A DNA stretch of 64,000 nt from Nematostella vectensis (lineage: Eukaryota; Cnidaria; Anthozoa; Actiniaria; Edwardsiidae): the NCBI RefSeq assembly GCF_932526225.1, contig NC_064042.1:6937540-7001539 (forward strand). The letters are read 5' to 3'. The translations under genes were made by a program, and so were the position numbers. The notes under the pieces are model-generated. The model was not told the origin of the DNA. It was given only the letters and a program-made list of their open reading frames with translations, and searched no databases. This document shows, in pieces, positions 22,724 through 34,800 of the stretch (position 1 is its first letter; each line of letters opens with the position of its first letter).

Positions 22724-23335
22724 GTGCGTAACCACCGGAAGTTGATGCAGCGGAAGTGGAACCGTGCGAGTGCCAAGAACCGGGAGTCTCATCACATGCG
22801 CAGTGAGACCCGAACCGCCAAGATAGTCTTCTCGGTGCTGTTCGTGTTTTCTGTGGCGTGGACCCCTTACGTCATCGTACACCTTTTACAAGCATCACCG
22901 GAAATCACGCTACCAACAAATGTCACGACATTTGTCACACTATTCGCCGCAATGCATTCCTTTTACAATCCCATCATTTACGTTACTATGAACCGGAAGT
23001 TTAGATCCGATTTGTATAAATTATTTCCGGTGTTGCGACGAGTAGGGAAGTGTTGCGGCGTGTGTTGTTGCTGCTGTCGCAGGCGATATACTGGTAACAG
23101 AGTGGATAGCTTCAGAGAGGCGTCGTCAAGTAGTGCCACACTCCAGCCTGCCCCTAAGCCGAGAATTTCACTGGTGTTGCACTCGATTGAGGAGGATGGA
23201 GGAAAGCCTTTTGAGGAGGGGAAAGGAGACGCGGCCAACGCCCATGACAATCTTGCTGTTACGAGCGAAAATGCATCAAAAGAAGAAAACAAGAAATACG
23301 AGTTTGCTAAGGAAGAAAACCAGGAAAACTCTTAG
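22724..23335 (+). CDS. Class A GPCR (416 aa), exon 3: ICL3 to C-terminus
   Basis: This terminal exon covers residues 214-416. It starts VRNHRKLMQRKWNRASAKNR, a basic third intracellular loop. TM6 carries AWTP (258-261) in place of the usual CWxP, and TM7 carries NPIIY (295-299). The tail has an unusual cysteine cluster at about 323-331 (CCGVCCCCC), a likely palmitoylation zone. It is followed by a Ser-rich and then a Glu/Lys/Asn-rich disordered tail ending at TAG 23333-23335. Three exons with matching phases give one complete receptor. Confidence 0.93.
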   Translation: MRNHRKLMQRKWNRASAKNRESHHMRSETRTAKIVFSVLFVFSVAWTPYVIVHLLQASPEITLPTNVTTFVTLFAAMHSFYNPIIYVTMNRKFRSDLYKLFPVLRRVGKCCGVCCCCCRRRYTGNRVDSFREASSSSATLQPAPKPRISLVLHSIEEDGGKPFEEGKGDAANAHDNLAVTSENASKEENKKYEFAKEENQENS

Positions 23336-24296
23336 AGTATTATTCTCCAGGTTCTCCCGCCATAGCAAACATATGACTCGTTCAGCGTTTGCGTGACTTC
23401 TAACGCCATGTAATAAGCTCTTCACGAGACTTCGATAACTGTTTGCGCAGTTACTCGCGTCACACTAAAAACAAATTTACCAACGATCTCGCGTCGAGAC
23501 TGGTACAAATGAAAGGCACGCCACTTCTCGCATGCCGTTGTGTAGCAAAACAACTTTTGCATTAGGGTTTTCCGATTAAGCGGAAGTTCCTAATGGTTCT
23601 GGAAGTAGTAGTCCCGCTATTGTTCCCTTTTCAATGGCCATCGTCTGAACCAGCTCCTTACTATTCCCAGAGGGATGGAGATGCTTGCGCAAAAATGAAA
23701 AACAAGGTCGCGCGTGCAACGTTTAAGATTAGCTTGACCTTGAGCGAGATGGCGGTGTGTGGGCACAGGCTCCCCGCCCTATGCGCATAAACGCTCATAT
23801 GGAGATCGGCAATGCATTTGCGCGCGCCTTTTTTGTACATCTGAGTGAGACAAATGCATGAATATAGGGAAGAATGGTATTTTTATGTCTTTGAAGTCGC
23901 ATTTTTACCTCAAAACAGCTTTTATATAAAAGGCGCGTGCGCATGCATTGCCGATCTCCATATGAGCGTTCATGCGCATAGAGTGGGGAGCCTGTGGTGT
24001 GGGTTTCTTTCGAATCGCAGACGTAGGTTTATCAGAGAAATTGCTGTAGACCCTCTTGACAGTTATGCTTGTCGTACATCAGAGAGATTCTCGTTGCTTT
24101 TGATTACGAGATCGAGAACTTTCATTTTTAAGTTTGGATCGCTTGAAACATAGGCCCAAACACCGAGAATTCGAGACGAAGTAATTTAGGCAAAATTCGA
24201 GAAACGAGATGCAAACGTGGCGAGTTCATTGTTTTTTTTATGGACCTTTCGTCTTTTTTGCCACTCGACTGTACTTGAGCATATGGTAGCCTGACT
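23336..24296. other. Downstream of the GPCR: large palindrome and unrecognised sequence
   Basis: A palindrome spans 23764-23996 (listed separately). Sequence around it is not recognised. No AATAAA close to the GPCR stop is obvious to me. Confidence 0.5.
23764..23996. repeat. Imperfect palindrome with ~75-bp arms
   Basis: The left arm starts cacaggctccccgccctatg and contains gctcatatggagatcggcaa. The right arm is its reverse complement with few mismatches and ends gtggggagcctgtg. A loop of about 85 bp lies between. It may be a foldback element. Both arms are rich in GCGC/TGCGCAT alternating sequence. Confidence 0.85.
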
Positions 24297-24628
24297 CAGG
24301 CCCGTTTCCAGGGGGGTGCAGGGGGTGCGAATCCCCCCCAACACACACACATTGGCCAAAAGTCTTTTTTTGGTTCTCAATAGACGTGTTATTTGTATAC
24401 AAAAGTAATAATCATAAGCTCTGGTATGTAGCCAAATCCGACAATAAACGTCCTGAAAACGGCTGAAAAGGCGTAAAAAATCCTTTTTTGTTCTTTCGGA
24501 TGTGGTTAGATTTTTATCAGAGAACTGTCTCCCTCCCCCTCCCCCCAGAAAAATAAGGTCCACCTTTTCGGCTTTCGCACCCCCCACCCCCCCCCCCCCC
24601 CCAAAGAAAAATCCTGGGTACGGGCCTT
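24297..24628. mobile_element. 332-bp MITE-like element with TGACT target duplication
   Basis: The left end caggcccgt and right end acgggcctt are inverted repeats. Exact TGACT copies flank it (24292-24296 and 24629-24633). The inside contains C/G runs (near 24587-24602) and no transposase. It belongs to the same end and duplication type as the elements at 14721, 46420 and 54175. Confidence 0.8.
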
Positions 24629-26578
24629 TGACTGCAGGCGGTTTGCATCTTGTATTTGCAGCGGCCACTGATCGGTAGATTACGAGTGCGCTTTTGTTTG
24701 CCTTTTATGAGGCTCAGGAACCCAAGAAATGTGCGGTTTTTCCGCGCGATAAAACATGCGTCTGACCTGGTCTGACAAAAATTATACGAAAATAGTTTTT
24801 TTTTCGTAGATGAGTATGTTTTTTTGTTTATAATCAATAAAAGATATAACGGATGCTCGAAAAAATGAGTTTATAAGTTTCTTCCTTTTGCGCCCCCTGT
24901 ATCGATCCTGCATCGAAACCCCGAAATTTGGATTATTTGCTTCTTTCTAGTCTTACCACGCATAAAATATCCCGCTTAGATGCTAGTCAAAGGAGTCAAT
25001 CAGCCTCTGGTCCTCAGGGTATATCCCTGGAGTCCTTGCTGGAAGTCGAGGGCGCACGCAAACTATTGTTCTATTAAAACAAAAGTTGCGCGTGTGTTCG
25101 CGCGCGGAAAGATCTTTTCCACTCCCTCTAAATCGGAAAACTCTATTAGGACTCTTCCTATAACGATTATTGGGGGCAGCCTATTGTCTTTACAAAAATA
25201 ACTGATGAAAAGCACTGTTTGGTGGGCAGTTTTTTTTAGGGGGGAGGGGTGCACATCCTCCAAGTCCCTCCCCCTGCTTCGTTCACATCGCACTTTGTAA
25301 CAAACTGCCAACTCTCCCCTCTCGCGTCAGTTCATACAAAATCTGCCATTTTCTTACCGATCAGGCTACATACTAAACGGCCCTCGCATACACTCTCACT
25401 GCGTTTTATGGAGTCGATTCTCGTATTTTAAAATACATCCCTCAAAGCAGCACGATATTTGTAGCAGGTTTATTTGGTTATCAGAGTTAAAACTTTTATT
25501 TCAATCATCCATTGTACAAGCAATGGCAAAGTGGCATAAATGTGTTGATTTATTGTTAACAGGAGCAATCGTGTTTTAAAAAAATTTATATATTGGGCTT
25601 TTAAAGATGATTCCTTATATATACGTGCGAACCTTTGACTCGATCCGTGGAATACACTTGTAATATCAGAAATTTTAATTTATCACAATATTAATGATAA
25701 TACGATTGTTTGCATACAAACATTTTTTATAAAATCGCCCTAAAATAAAATGACATACGATTGTCATAACTTCTAAGGTATAAAATACAGTGCTGTTCCA
25801 GAAAAATTCATACCACCCATACTAAAGTAATGATAAATGGGGGGGGGGGGTCTTGTAACGGCGAATTTCAGGAATTACAAACCGTCACTGTATCCGCAAA
25901 CACTATATCCAGGTAATTTTAAAGGGTGGAAAGCTCTGAGAGAATTCCTATGTGGGTGTAGTAGGAACCTTTAATGTTTGAGAGGGCCCTCCTTATAACA
26001 TAGCCGTTTCAGGCAGGGCTTCGCCACTCGGATAAAACAGATCGATATTAAAGTTCAACTAAACAACCTAAACAACTGAGTTTTTCTTATATCTGGTGAA
26101 TTGCTTGTCATCACTAAGAAGCTATGCTGGTAGGGTCTCGCCACTAAAGATCGATATTTTGTCGGGGCACTTCCATACCGGCCGACTCATCGATATCCCG
26201 TCGGAACACGTGTGATCGCCTGTCACGAGAGGGGAGGAGTGTGAGTTGAACACACTGCTGTTAGGGTGGTGCAGAGTGCAGGAGCTACACGTATGTCTGT
26301 GACCTATAGGGTGGGGGAGAAAGGATTATCTAGTTCTTGATTACCTATATTAAAAGTGTTAAAACACTAGTGCTTCACAAGTGAATCTTCTATTTTAATA
26401 GAAGATTAAAATAATTGAGATTAAAATAATTGATTAAAATAATAAGATTGTAATAATCTACCAATTGGCGTACGCTTTGCTGGTATTTTTGCAACAAAGT
26501 GTACGTTTGACAGGGCCATAGTGCACTTAAGGGCAGATGAGGGAGATTAGGGTGGTACTGTACATGTGCTCATTGCCG
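24629..26578. other. Intergenic sequence before the 3' end of the coiled-coil gene
   Basis: No gene is recognised. It includes a G run near 25839-25848. The part just left of 26579 is presumably the 3' UTR of the minus-strand coiled-coil gene, and its end is not obvious. Confidence 0.4.
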
Positions 26579-26726
26579 TTACCTTGGTGACATGGACCGT
26601 GGAGAGCTGGGTCGGGGTGATGACGGTTCCTGCTTGTGAGGTGAGCGCGAGACATTGTGCGGTGAATTGGATCTGGGGGATGGCTGTTCGTTTACGGAAT
26701 TTCCGGATGGGGAGCGAGACACATTT
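26579..26726 (-). CDS. Giant coiled-coil protein, last exon (Ser/Pro/Arg tail)
   Basis: Read on the minus strand, acceptor caacag at 26732-26727 opens 49 codons that complete the split Arg codon left by the previous exon. They begin NVSRSPSGNSVNEQPSPRSN and end SPRPSSPRSMSPR before TAA (26581-26579). Repeated S-P and R-S-P steps suggest phosphorylation by proline-directed kinases and a basic, disordered tail that could bind filaments or microtubules (inference). Frame, splice site and composition all agree with the preceding tail. Confidence 0.8.
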
Positions 26727-27179
26727 CTGTTGATTCAAAGAAGTTAATCAATATCAGACTTCCTTATGGTGTAGGTAAGAAGGTTATATATGTCATTTTT
26801 AATTAGAGGGCATTTTGGATTATTTAGAGATGCATGCATGCTTATAGAGGAACGTCAGGAGTTGTCCGTGGACCAGGGTTTCACCATTAGAGGGGAGATG
26901 GAAACTATCAATTAAATGGGTAGGGTAATAAATTTTCCGTTGGCCATGGTTTAATCAACAGCCCACCATAAGAGAAGAGAACGGATATAACCTCAAGAAG
27001 CTTATGAACATCTGCGGTTCATTTGTAATAATACCATGAACACCTCGGGCTCTTTTGTTTTCTGAGGGACGATTACTAGCGGAATTCCCTCGAAAAGGGT
27101 AGTTTCGCTGATGCTCGAAACGTTAGCGAAGTCATTGTGTTTTTATATAAGCGTACATTCCCTAGAGTAAAGCAAATAC
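26727..27179 (-). other. Last intron of the coiled-coil gene
   Basis: This short intron lies between donor gtattt (minus strand, 27179) and acceptor caacag (26727). No other feature is recognised. Confidence 0.7.
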
Positions 27180-28664
27180 CTGGTCGGTGAGTAGGGTTCT
27201 CTTCGCGTAGCGCGGACGGAGGCAGACCTGGACAGTCCTTGAGGGTCAAGTCGCGGCGTCACCCAGTCCGACTGCCGCCTGCGTACCTCCAGGCTTCCCT
27301 CAAACATAGGTGCTCGCTTGGGCAGCTCTTTACCTTCCCTGATGACTTTCTCAAGATCTTTAATCCTAATGTCATTCCTTTCTTTTGCTTCTCGCGTGAC
27401 ATAGAGTTCTTTTTTTAAGTTCTCAATTTCTTTCTCCAGTCCCGCATTTTTCAGCCTGTGTGAAGTAATGTCTTGGTCCTTATCGATTAGAGCTTTGTTC
27501 TTGAACTCTATATCCGTTACGCTTCCACGGAGCTCCTTCTCAAGTCTTATGATCTTTTCCTGCTTGTTCAGAAGTTCTTTGTTTGCTTTCTCTAGCTGCT
27601 CGCCAACAGATTGCTTTTGCTTGTTTGCCTTCTGCAAGTCAAACTCCAGAAGAGAAAGCTTATCTCTCGCGGTCTGCATTTCTCCCGTCGCACTTTCCAA
27701 TGCGTTTGAGCTCTGCTTATGAACGTTCTCGACATCCATCAGTTTCTCGCGAACATTGCGTAGCTCTCTTTGTAAGGCATTCTTCTCTCGTTGTAACATT
27801 TCCCTTTCTTTCTCTAGATCATCACTCTTGCTCTTCAGGGAGCCAACCTCCTCCCTCAGACTATCCTCCGCGGAGAACTTCGCAGTTTTTAACTTGTAAT
27901 TCTCCACTTTGTTTTTATCGTTCTCTGCAGTGATGTTTCTCAAATCCTGGTCCTTATCCTCAAGTCGTTTCTTCAGGTTCGCGTTTTCTGTTTCTAACAT
28001 GTTATTCTTGGATCGCATCTGATCAATCTGGGCTTGCTTTTCAATGTTCTCTCGGCGGTATCCCTCACTGCGATTCTGCATTTCCCGGAAATGCCGGCTG
28101 AAGTCCTTCGATTCTTCCTCCTTCTTGTCTCGATCGTTTGCAATGATCTTCTTCAGTGTCTGTACCTCTTGTTCCAGCGCCTTCTTCTGGTCTTCGAGTC
28201 TAGATGCTTGGATCTTCAAAAACTCATTTTCATTGTGTAGCTCTTCAAGTCCATCTTCACTGTTCGGAACACTCATTTCCGACAACTTATCTTTGAGTCT
28301 TTCAGACTCCTTTTGAAGGGCTTCGATCTTCTGTTGTGCGTTTTCAAGATTTGCTTCCGTTTCGGACAGCTTCTTCTGACTGATCATGTAGTCTTCCTTC
28401 AGTTTTAAGGCCTTCTCTTCTGCGCTTTGATAGGCGTCTTGTAGTGATTTTTGTCGCTCCTTATTGGACGCCTGCTCATGCTCGAGTGCCGTTAGTCGCT
28501 TGTGCGTGTTATAGAGTTCCTGTCTTACCTGGTTCTCGTGTTCTTGTGTCCTGCGTAGGGTAGTCTCAAGACTGGCTATTTTCGCCTCGTTAGAATCCGC
28601 GAGTTTTCGTTTTCCGGAATTCTCTTCCAAGGAGAGTTCACGCTCAGCTTCCAACTCGAGAAGT
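27180..28664 (-). CDS. Giant coiled-coil protein, penultimate exon
   Basis: About 495 codons start after minus-strand acceptor ttttacag with LLELEAERELSLEENSGK. Most of it is heptad-pattern coiled coil with frequent L-E-K-E and R-x-L-E steps and very few prolines or glycines. The coiled coil ends near KVIREGKELPKRAP. A basic tail follows (EVRRRQSDWVTPRL, then SRSASVRATRREPYSPTR), running to donor gtattt at 27179. This tail continues into the Ser/Pro/Arg last exon. Confidence 0.9.
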
Positions 28665-28899
28665 CTGTAAAATGAGATAATAAATCATTAGAACGTGACA
28701 AAAGCAAAACGTCATGTACGTTTTGAGTGAAAGAACTGCGAATCAACAGTTTTATATGGGCTTTTTTAAAGGTAACTCTTCATCAAAAGGTAAAAGAGGA
28801 CGAGCCCCGACCCTTGATACGATCAACTAGCTTAGCTTTTCCAACATAATAAAACTTATCTGATTTTCATATGTTCACATATAATAAACTACACTGTAC
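28665..28899 (-). other. Intron of the coiled-coil gene
   Basis: This 235-bp intron has donor gtacag (minus, 28899) and acceptor ttttacag (28665). Nothing else is seen. Confidence 0.85.
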
Positions 28900-31800
28900 C
28901 TCTTTTCATTGGCCTCTGAAGCCTTATGAAGCCTAATCTTCTCTTCCTGTGCCTCATCCAGCATTGCCTCGAGCTCGACGTTTTTCCTGCCCAGCTGTTC
29001 CACTTCTGTGTTCAGTCTGTTGCGCTCGGCCTTCAGATCTCTGTTACTGCTTTCTAGTAAAGAATTCTCCTTCCTAAGTCCCACTATACGGTCCTCAAGA
29101 GTAGATTTTTCCTGCTGTAGTGCCTCTGCTGCATCTCTCTGCTGTATCAGATTTCTGCTCAGGCTAGAGATTTCACCAGTCAACCTGTCTTTCTCTTCTT
29201 TGATGGCTTCAATCTCATAATCCCCAGGTACCGCTGCATCTACGTGGTCCATCTGTACGGGGACGATCATCTGCGGCTGGACTGAGTCGTTCAACACTTT
29301 TTGCTCAGCCAATTGCTCCTGCGTGATCTGAAGTTCAGGTCGAATTCGATCATTTTCTTCCTGGACTAGATTAAGGCTAGTCTCCAGTTCCTTGTTCTGC
29401 ATTTGCAGCTTAAGAAGGTCTGCTTCTGCGTCCCCCAGCTTGACTAGAGTCCTCTCCAGCACTTCCTTGGTATCCAGGAGTTCTTCTTTCAAGTTTTCAT
29501 TTTCTGCCATTAGGTTATTTCGGTCTTTCTCGAGCTGGTCCAAAGCGAATTTCTTTTTGTTTGCCTCCTTGTTGTTTATCTCTACAAATTGCTGTTGGTT
29601 CAGTAGTCGGCTATTAAGCTTGGCGATCTCGTCTTTCAGAGACTCGTTTCTCCCTTTAAGTTCGTCAATCTGCCCTTGTAGCTGCGCTTCTCTTTTCAGT
29701 TTCTCCTGAAGCTCCTCGTCTAACTTTCCTAACCTGTTCTTAGCCGTCGCTAGTTCGCGGGCGGCTTCTGATTTGCTCTGCAATGCAACTTGGGTACCTG
29801 ATTCGAGTTCGGATATTTTCTTTCGCGTGTCGTGAAGATCTTTACTGTGTTCGTCTGCTGTCTGTTGAAGCTCTGACACGGTCTGTTGTAGTTTTTCAGC
29901 CTTTTGCTGTGCCTCGTAAAGTTCGTCATTCAGAGCTCGGATTTTCTTTTGATAAGCGGAATTAAATGCTTCAGCACGTGATGTCTTGTTCTTAGCCGCT
30001 TGAAGGCTGTTTTCCAGGCTTGTTACTTTCTTATGCCACGTCATAATTTCATCCTTGTCAAACTTATCTTTTGCCTCTAGGCTATTAATCAAGTCTTTCA
30101 GTTCAGAAACCTGGTTGTTCTTTAGCTTTACGTCATATTCCAGCGATTCTTTAGCTCGGTTACAATCAGCAAAGTCCTGCTCCATCTTAACTAATCTTGT
30201 ACGCACAAGAGTCAGCTCGTTCTCAGCCCCCTCGTGGTCGTGATTCGCCTTTTGAAGACTTGACTCAAGTTCCTGTACCCTTTTCTGCAAGGCGCCGTCG
30301 TGCTTCAATCTCGCCTTTTCTTGCTCTGCAATTTGTTTTGCCTGAGCCTGTGCGATCTTTGCCTGTGCAGCGTTCACATCACTTTGTAACTTCTTTTTCT
30401 CCCTTTCAAGGGCATCCACTTTAGCTTTCATCTCGCCGTTCGTCCTCTTCAGCCCTGCGACCTCGCCTTTAAGTTTGTCTCTCTCTTGCTGAAGTGCTTC
30501 ATTCCTCGTTTCAAGATGCGCTGTCCTGCGGGTGGCAGCTATCAGGTCCATCTGCATCTTATCGAAGTCTTTCTTGGACACAAGCTGTTGGTCTTTGAAG
30601 TCTGTACTTGAAGCGTTAACTGCTACCATCTCACCCTGGAGTTTTTTCATGTCCCGCCGAAAGTTCTTAAGCACATACTCCAACTCGTTAATTTGTGCGT
30701 CCCGGTCCTCAATGGTGTTCTGAAGATTTGATATGGCCTGTTCTTCACGCTCCAACTCATCTCTATATCCAAGAATCTTTGCCTTCAAGGTTTTCGATTC
30801 ATCTTCAAGCTCACTATACTGCTGCTTGAGCCACTCTGTTTCGTTCTCCTTTTCAATCAAAGTGTTTCTCAAGACTTCATTCGTGCCGTTTAAATCTACG
30901 TTAGATTTCTGTAGGTTGATAAAGTCTTCCTTAGCTCGACCAAGTGCATTCTTCTTCTCCTCGCTGTCTGCTCGTAGATTGACTTGCTCTCTTAGCATTC
31001 TCTGCATGCCTTCTTCTAAATCTGTAATCTTCATCTGCTGTTGAACCAAATCCTTCTGCATCTCTTCATTCTCAAGGTTGGATGACTGAAGAGCCAGCTC
31101 ATAATCCGCGTTCTTTCGCTTCATTTCGAACAGCTCATTCTGGCTGTCATCTCTCTTTCTAAGCGCGTTATTAATAGCGCCTTGAGTTCCTGCAAGCTCT
31201 TCGCGAAGAACTTGGATTTCTCGCTCAAGTGACTTCTTCTCGTTTCTCATTCCTTCAATGATTCCATCCTTGCCACCCGCGTCCTTGGTATGTTGTTCCC
31301 ATAGGGTTTGATACTCCTGAAGCTTGCGTCTTGTTTGCATAAGCTCCTCTTCACTTCTGGAGTACTTACTCAGGGCATCCTCCACTTGGTATTGATTCTG
31401 AGCTTGTGATTTCTGCATCTTCTCAAGAGTCAACTCAAGCTTGATGTTCTTGTTATTCGCCTCGTTCAACTCCTTGACAAGGCTCTCGTTTTCGGCAACT
31501 GCGGTGTTGAAACTATCCTTGAGAGGTTGAATTTCTTGTTGTGCGGAGTATAACTCTTTTTCGAGCTCTGCATTTTTCTCTTCAAGAGTGCCTTGTGTTG
31601 ATTCAAGCTTAGACATGTTCACGTATAACGCCATTAGCTTATCATTCATCTCTCTTTCCCGATCTTGTGTAACTTTCAACGCGGTTTCTTTCTCATCTAA
31701 TTTACGCTTGAGAATTGCATTATCCTCCTCGAGGAAGAAACTCTCTTCGCTGTTCATGGTTCCACCGCTACTCTCTAGCACCGAGACTCGCTCTGACATC

Positions 31801-34800
31801 CTAACCTCCTCGATATCTCTCTTCTTCACCTTAGCTTTTTCAGCTTCTTTGCGCTTCAAGTTCCGTTTGGCTCCCTCAAGATCTCCAAGCAAAGCAGCAT
31901 TCGACTGCTTGAGTTCTTCAATCTGGAAACCTTTCCGGTCTCCATCTCTCTTCGCGATGTCCAGCATAGCTTTCAACTCAAAAATCTCTTTTTGCTGCAT
32001 TGAACCCTCATTGTGTAATGCCATGTTGTCGTCTTTAAGATCTTCAAGTCTGTCAATAACTGCGTTCTTTTCACGTTTGACGTCCGCTACCAGTTGCTCA
32101 AGAGCGGTAATATTAGCCAAGTGCATGCGGCTTTCTTCTTGTGCGCGATCCCTTTCGTAACTTGTCTTTTGTACTCGTGTCTCCGCGTCTGATAACGCCT
32201 CCTTTATTCCTAAGATTTCGTTTTGGTAGCGGCTTTGATCTTGCTTGATCTTCTCCGAATCGTCGCGGCTCAAGACGAGGCTAACTTTCATGGACTGTAG
32301 CTGTTCTTCCAGGTAAGCTTTTCCGGCCTGAAGCTGACCAACAGAATCCTCTTTCTCGGATAACTCCTTCCTCAGCAGGTCCATTGCGAGTCGCTCCTCA
32401 ATCAACAGCTGCTCAAGCTTAAGGAACTTCTCTCGGTCCGCGTTGGATCGGTTAGTGGTATCATCTAACTGCTGCTGCAAGGCAACTTTTTCCTTCACTT
32501 CGTATTCATATCTGACTTCGAGATCAGACTCACGCCCTTGCGCTTCGCGTAGAGACTGCTTCATTTCTTTCTTCTCGTGTTCAAATTTCTCTTTGAGTGC
32601 CGTTAGGTCTGCTACTCGCTTGCTCAGCATCTTGTTCTCGTGATCTCGCTCTATATTCTGTTGATGAATCTTTTTATGATCATCTTCGATCTTTGCGATC
32701 TTATTCTTGCTTGCTTGTAACTCCTGCTTCAGCCTCTCCTCGCGGGCTTTACTTTGCTGATGCAGTGTCTCAATCTCGTAAGCCTTTTTGGCAGCTTCGT
32801 CAGGTGTTTTCTCAGCCGCTTGCTTATCTCTCTCAAGGGCAGCTACAACAGTCTCCATCCTTACTAGGTGTGAAGTATTTTCCTCCAATATGCTTTCCAA
32901 CTCTTGTATACGATCTTGGTGTGACTCACTTTTCCATTTTTCTGCTTCAAGCTCTTTCTTTACAGCCAGAAGTTCTTGTTCAAGGCCACCCTTGCTAACT
33001 TTCAGCCACTCTATGGCAGTTTCACGCTCACGGAGGTCCTTGAGGTACATTTCGCATCGGCGATCCTTCTCACGGATATCGTTCTGGAGATTCAGAATAT
33101 CCTCCTTAGTCTTGCGCTTTTCCGCTTGTATCAGCGCGTACTCATTCTTGAAGTGGTCTCGCTCTTTTGCAGTGTTTGCAAGTTGTGCCTCCATAGAGTT
33201 CAGCTTGTAGCTTTGAGTGCTGAGCTCATGCTCCATCACGCCACGCCCATCTCGGATTCTTTTTATCTCTTTGTCACCTTCATCCATTTTGCCCTGCGCG
33301 GCAGCTAAACGCTTTTCTATCTCCTTTTTCTCTGCTTCCAGCCCGTCAGTGCGCACTTTGTAGGAGATCAGTTCTTGATTATTTGCGTCAAAGTTTTTTC
33401 GAAGCATCTTGATTTGGTAATTCAGATCGTCAATTATCTTCTCCTTCTTCTCAAGGCCTTTGTTCAGGGTCTCGTTGATTTTTCTTCCCTCCACGACTTG
33501 ACTTTCAAGCGACATGATGCTCTCACGTGATCTAACGAGTTTCTTATTGGCTTCTTCTAACTGTGATGTCACTTGCATTTTGTGTTTGTGCACAGTCTCT
33601 ACCTGGGATTCTAGCTTAACTATGCGCCCGCGGAGTCCATACACATCGTCTTCAGCAGTTTCTTTCAGCCTCACTGCTGTGTCAACTTCGCCTTCATAAT
33701 CACCTAGCTTCGCTTCTAGGAACAAAATCCTCTGTGTCTTATCGGCGTTGTCATTCGTCAACCTCTCGATTTCCATCTTAAGGGAGGATACCTTACTCTC
33801 CAATCCATCAACATCTACTTCAAGTTCTTCTTTCTCCTTAATGGCGACGTTGTTCAGCGCTTCAAGCTCGGCAACCTTTCGACGGTGGTTGGTAATTTCA
33901 TGTTCTAGTTCACTGACTTTTGCACGCTCGTGCTCCACTTCTCTGCGCATGGCAAGATCCATCTCCTTCTTAATGTTCATTTCTATGGCGCCTGCCTTCT
34001 TCACCGCCACACTGTGATCAACTTCCAGCTTCTCGCACTTCTCTCTCGTTGTCTCGTACATGTGCGCAATCCTAGTCATTTCTTCACCCTGTGCTGCTAG
34101 CTCGTCCTGAAGACGGCGTCTCTCGGACTCGTTCCGCTCCAAGAGTCCCTTAGACTGCGCTGCCTGTAACCTGGCATCGTCTAAGTCTTTGGAGAGTACC
34201 ATAACTTCGTCCCTGAGATGCTCAATGGCCGCATCTTTCTCGGTTGTATCTCTTCTGAAGTCGCCCATCATCATCTGAGTTTCAATCAATTGCGACTTCA
34301 CAATCTCCACCTCTTCAACGCCTTTTCGACTGCTATCTCCCCCATCGTTTAGCTTAGCGTCCAGTAGCGCCTTTTCTGACATGGTGTGCTTCAGCTCAAC
34401 TTCCTGGCGATCAAATTTTTGCTGAAGTGCCATAACTTGTTGTTGATAATCAGACTTGATTTTATCGCAGAGGGAATGCGCGGCTTGGAGCTCAGAGTTC
34501 TTCTTATGGTACAACTGGATTTCCTTGTTAGCTTGTTCACGCTCCTCTATTGCAACTTTACAGTCAGATTCAACTTCCATCAAATTTTGCTGTATTCGAA
34601 GAGCTTCCTCGTGTAATGCTTGTTTCTCGTCTTCCAATATTTCAATGCGGGTTTGTAGTTTGTTCACCTCTTCATAGAATGGGTCAAACTTGCCTTCCAT
34701 GGTCTCGATATTTGCGCGAAGATCCATGATGGTTTTCTCTTTGGAGACAGACTCTTTCTTGAATCTCTCCAACGTTCTTCTCGCCTCTGCAGCCTCGTTT

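Noticed and set aside
18454-23335. Assignment of the 416-aa GPCR to a monoamine receptor
   Set aside because: The TM3 position that is Asp in aminergic receptors is Asn here, and other family marks are missing.
24186-24837. Minus-strand frames with long Gly runs
   Set aside because: They come from G/C homopolymers in the MITE at 24297-24628.
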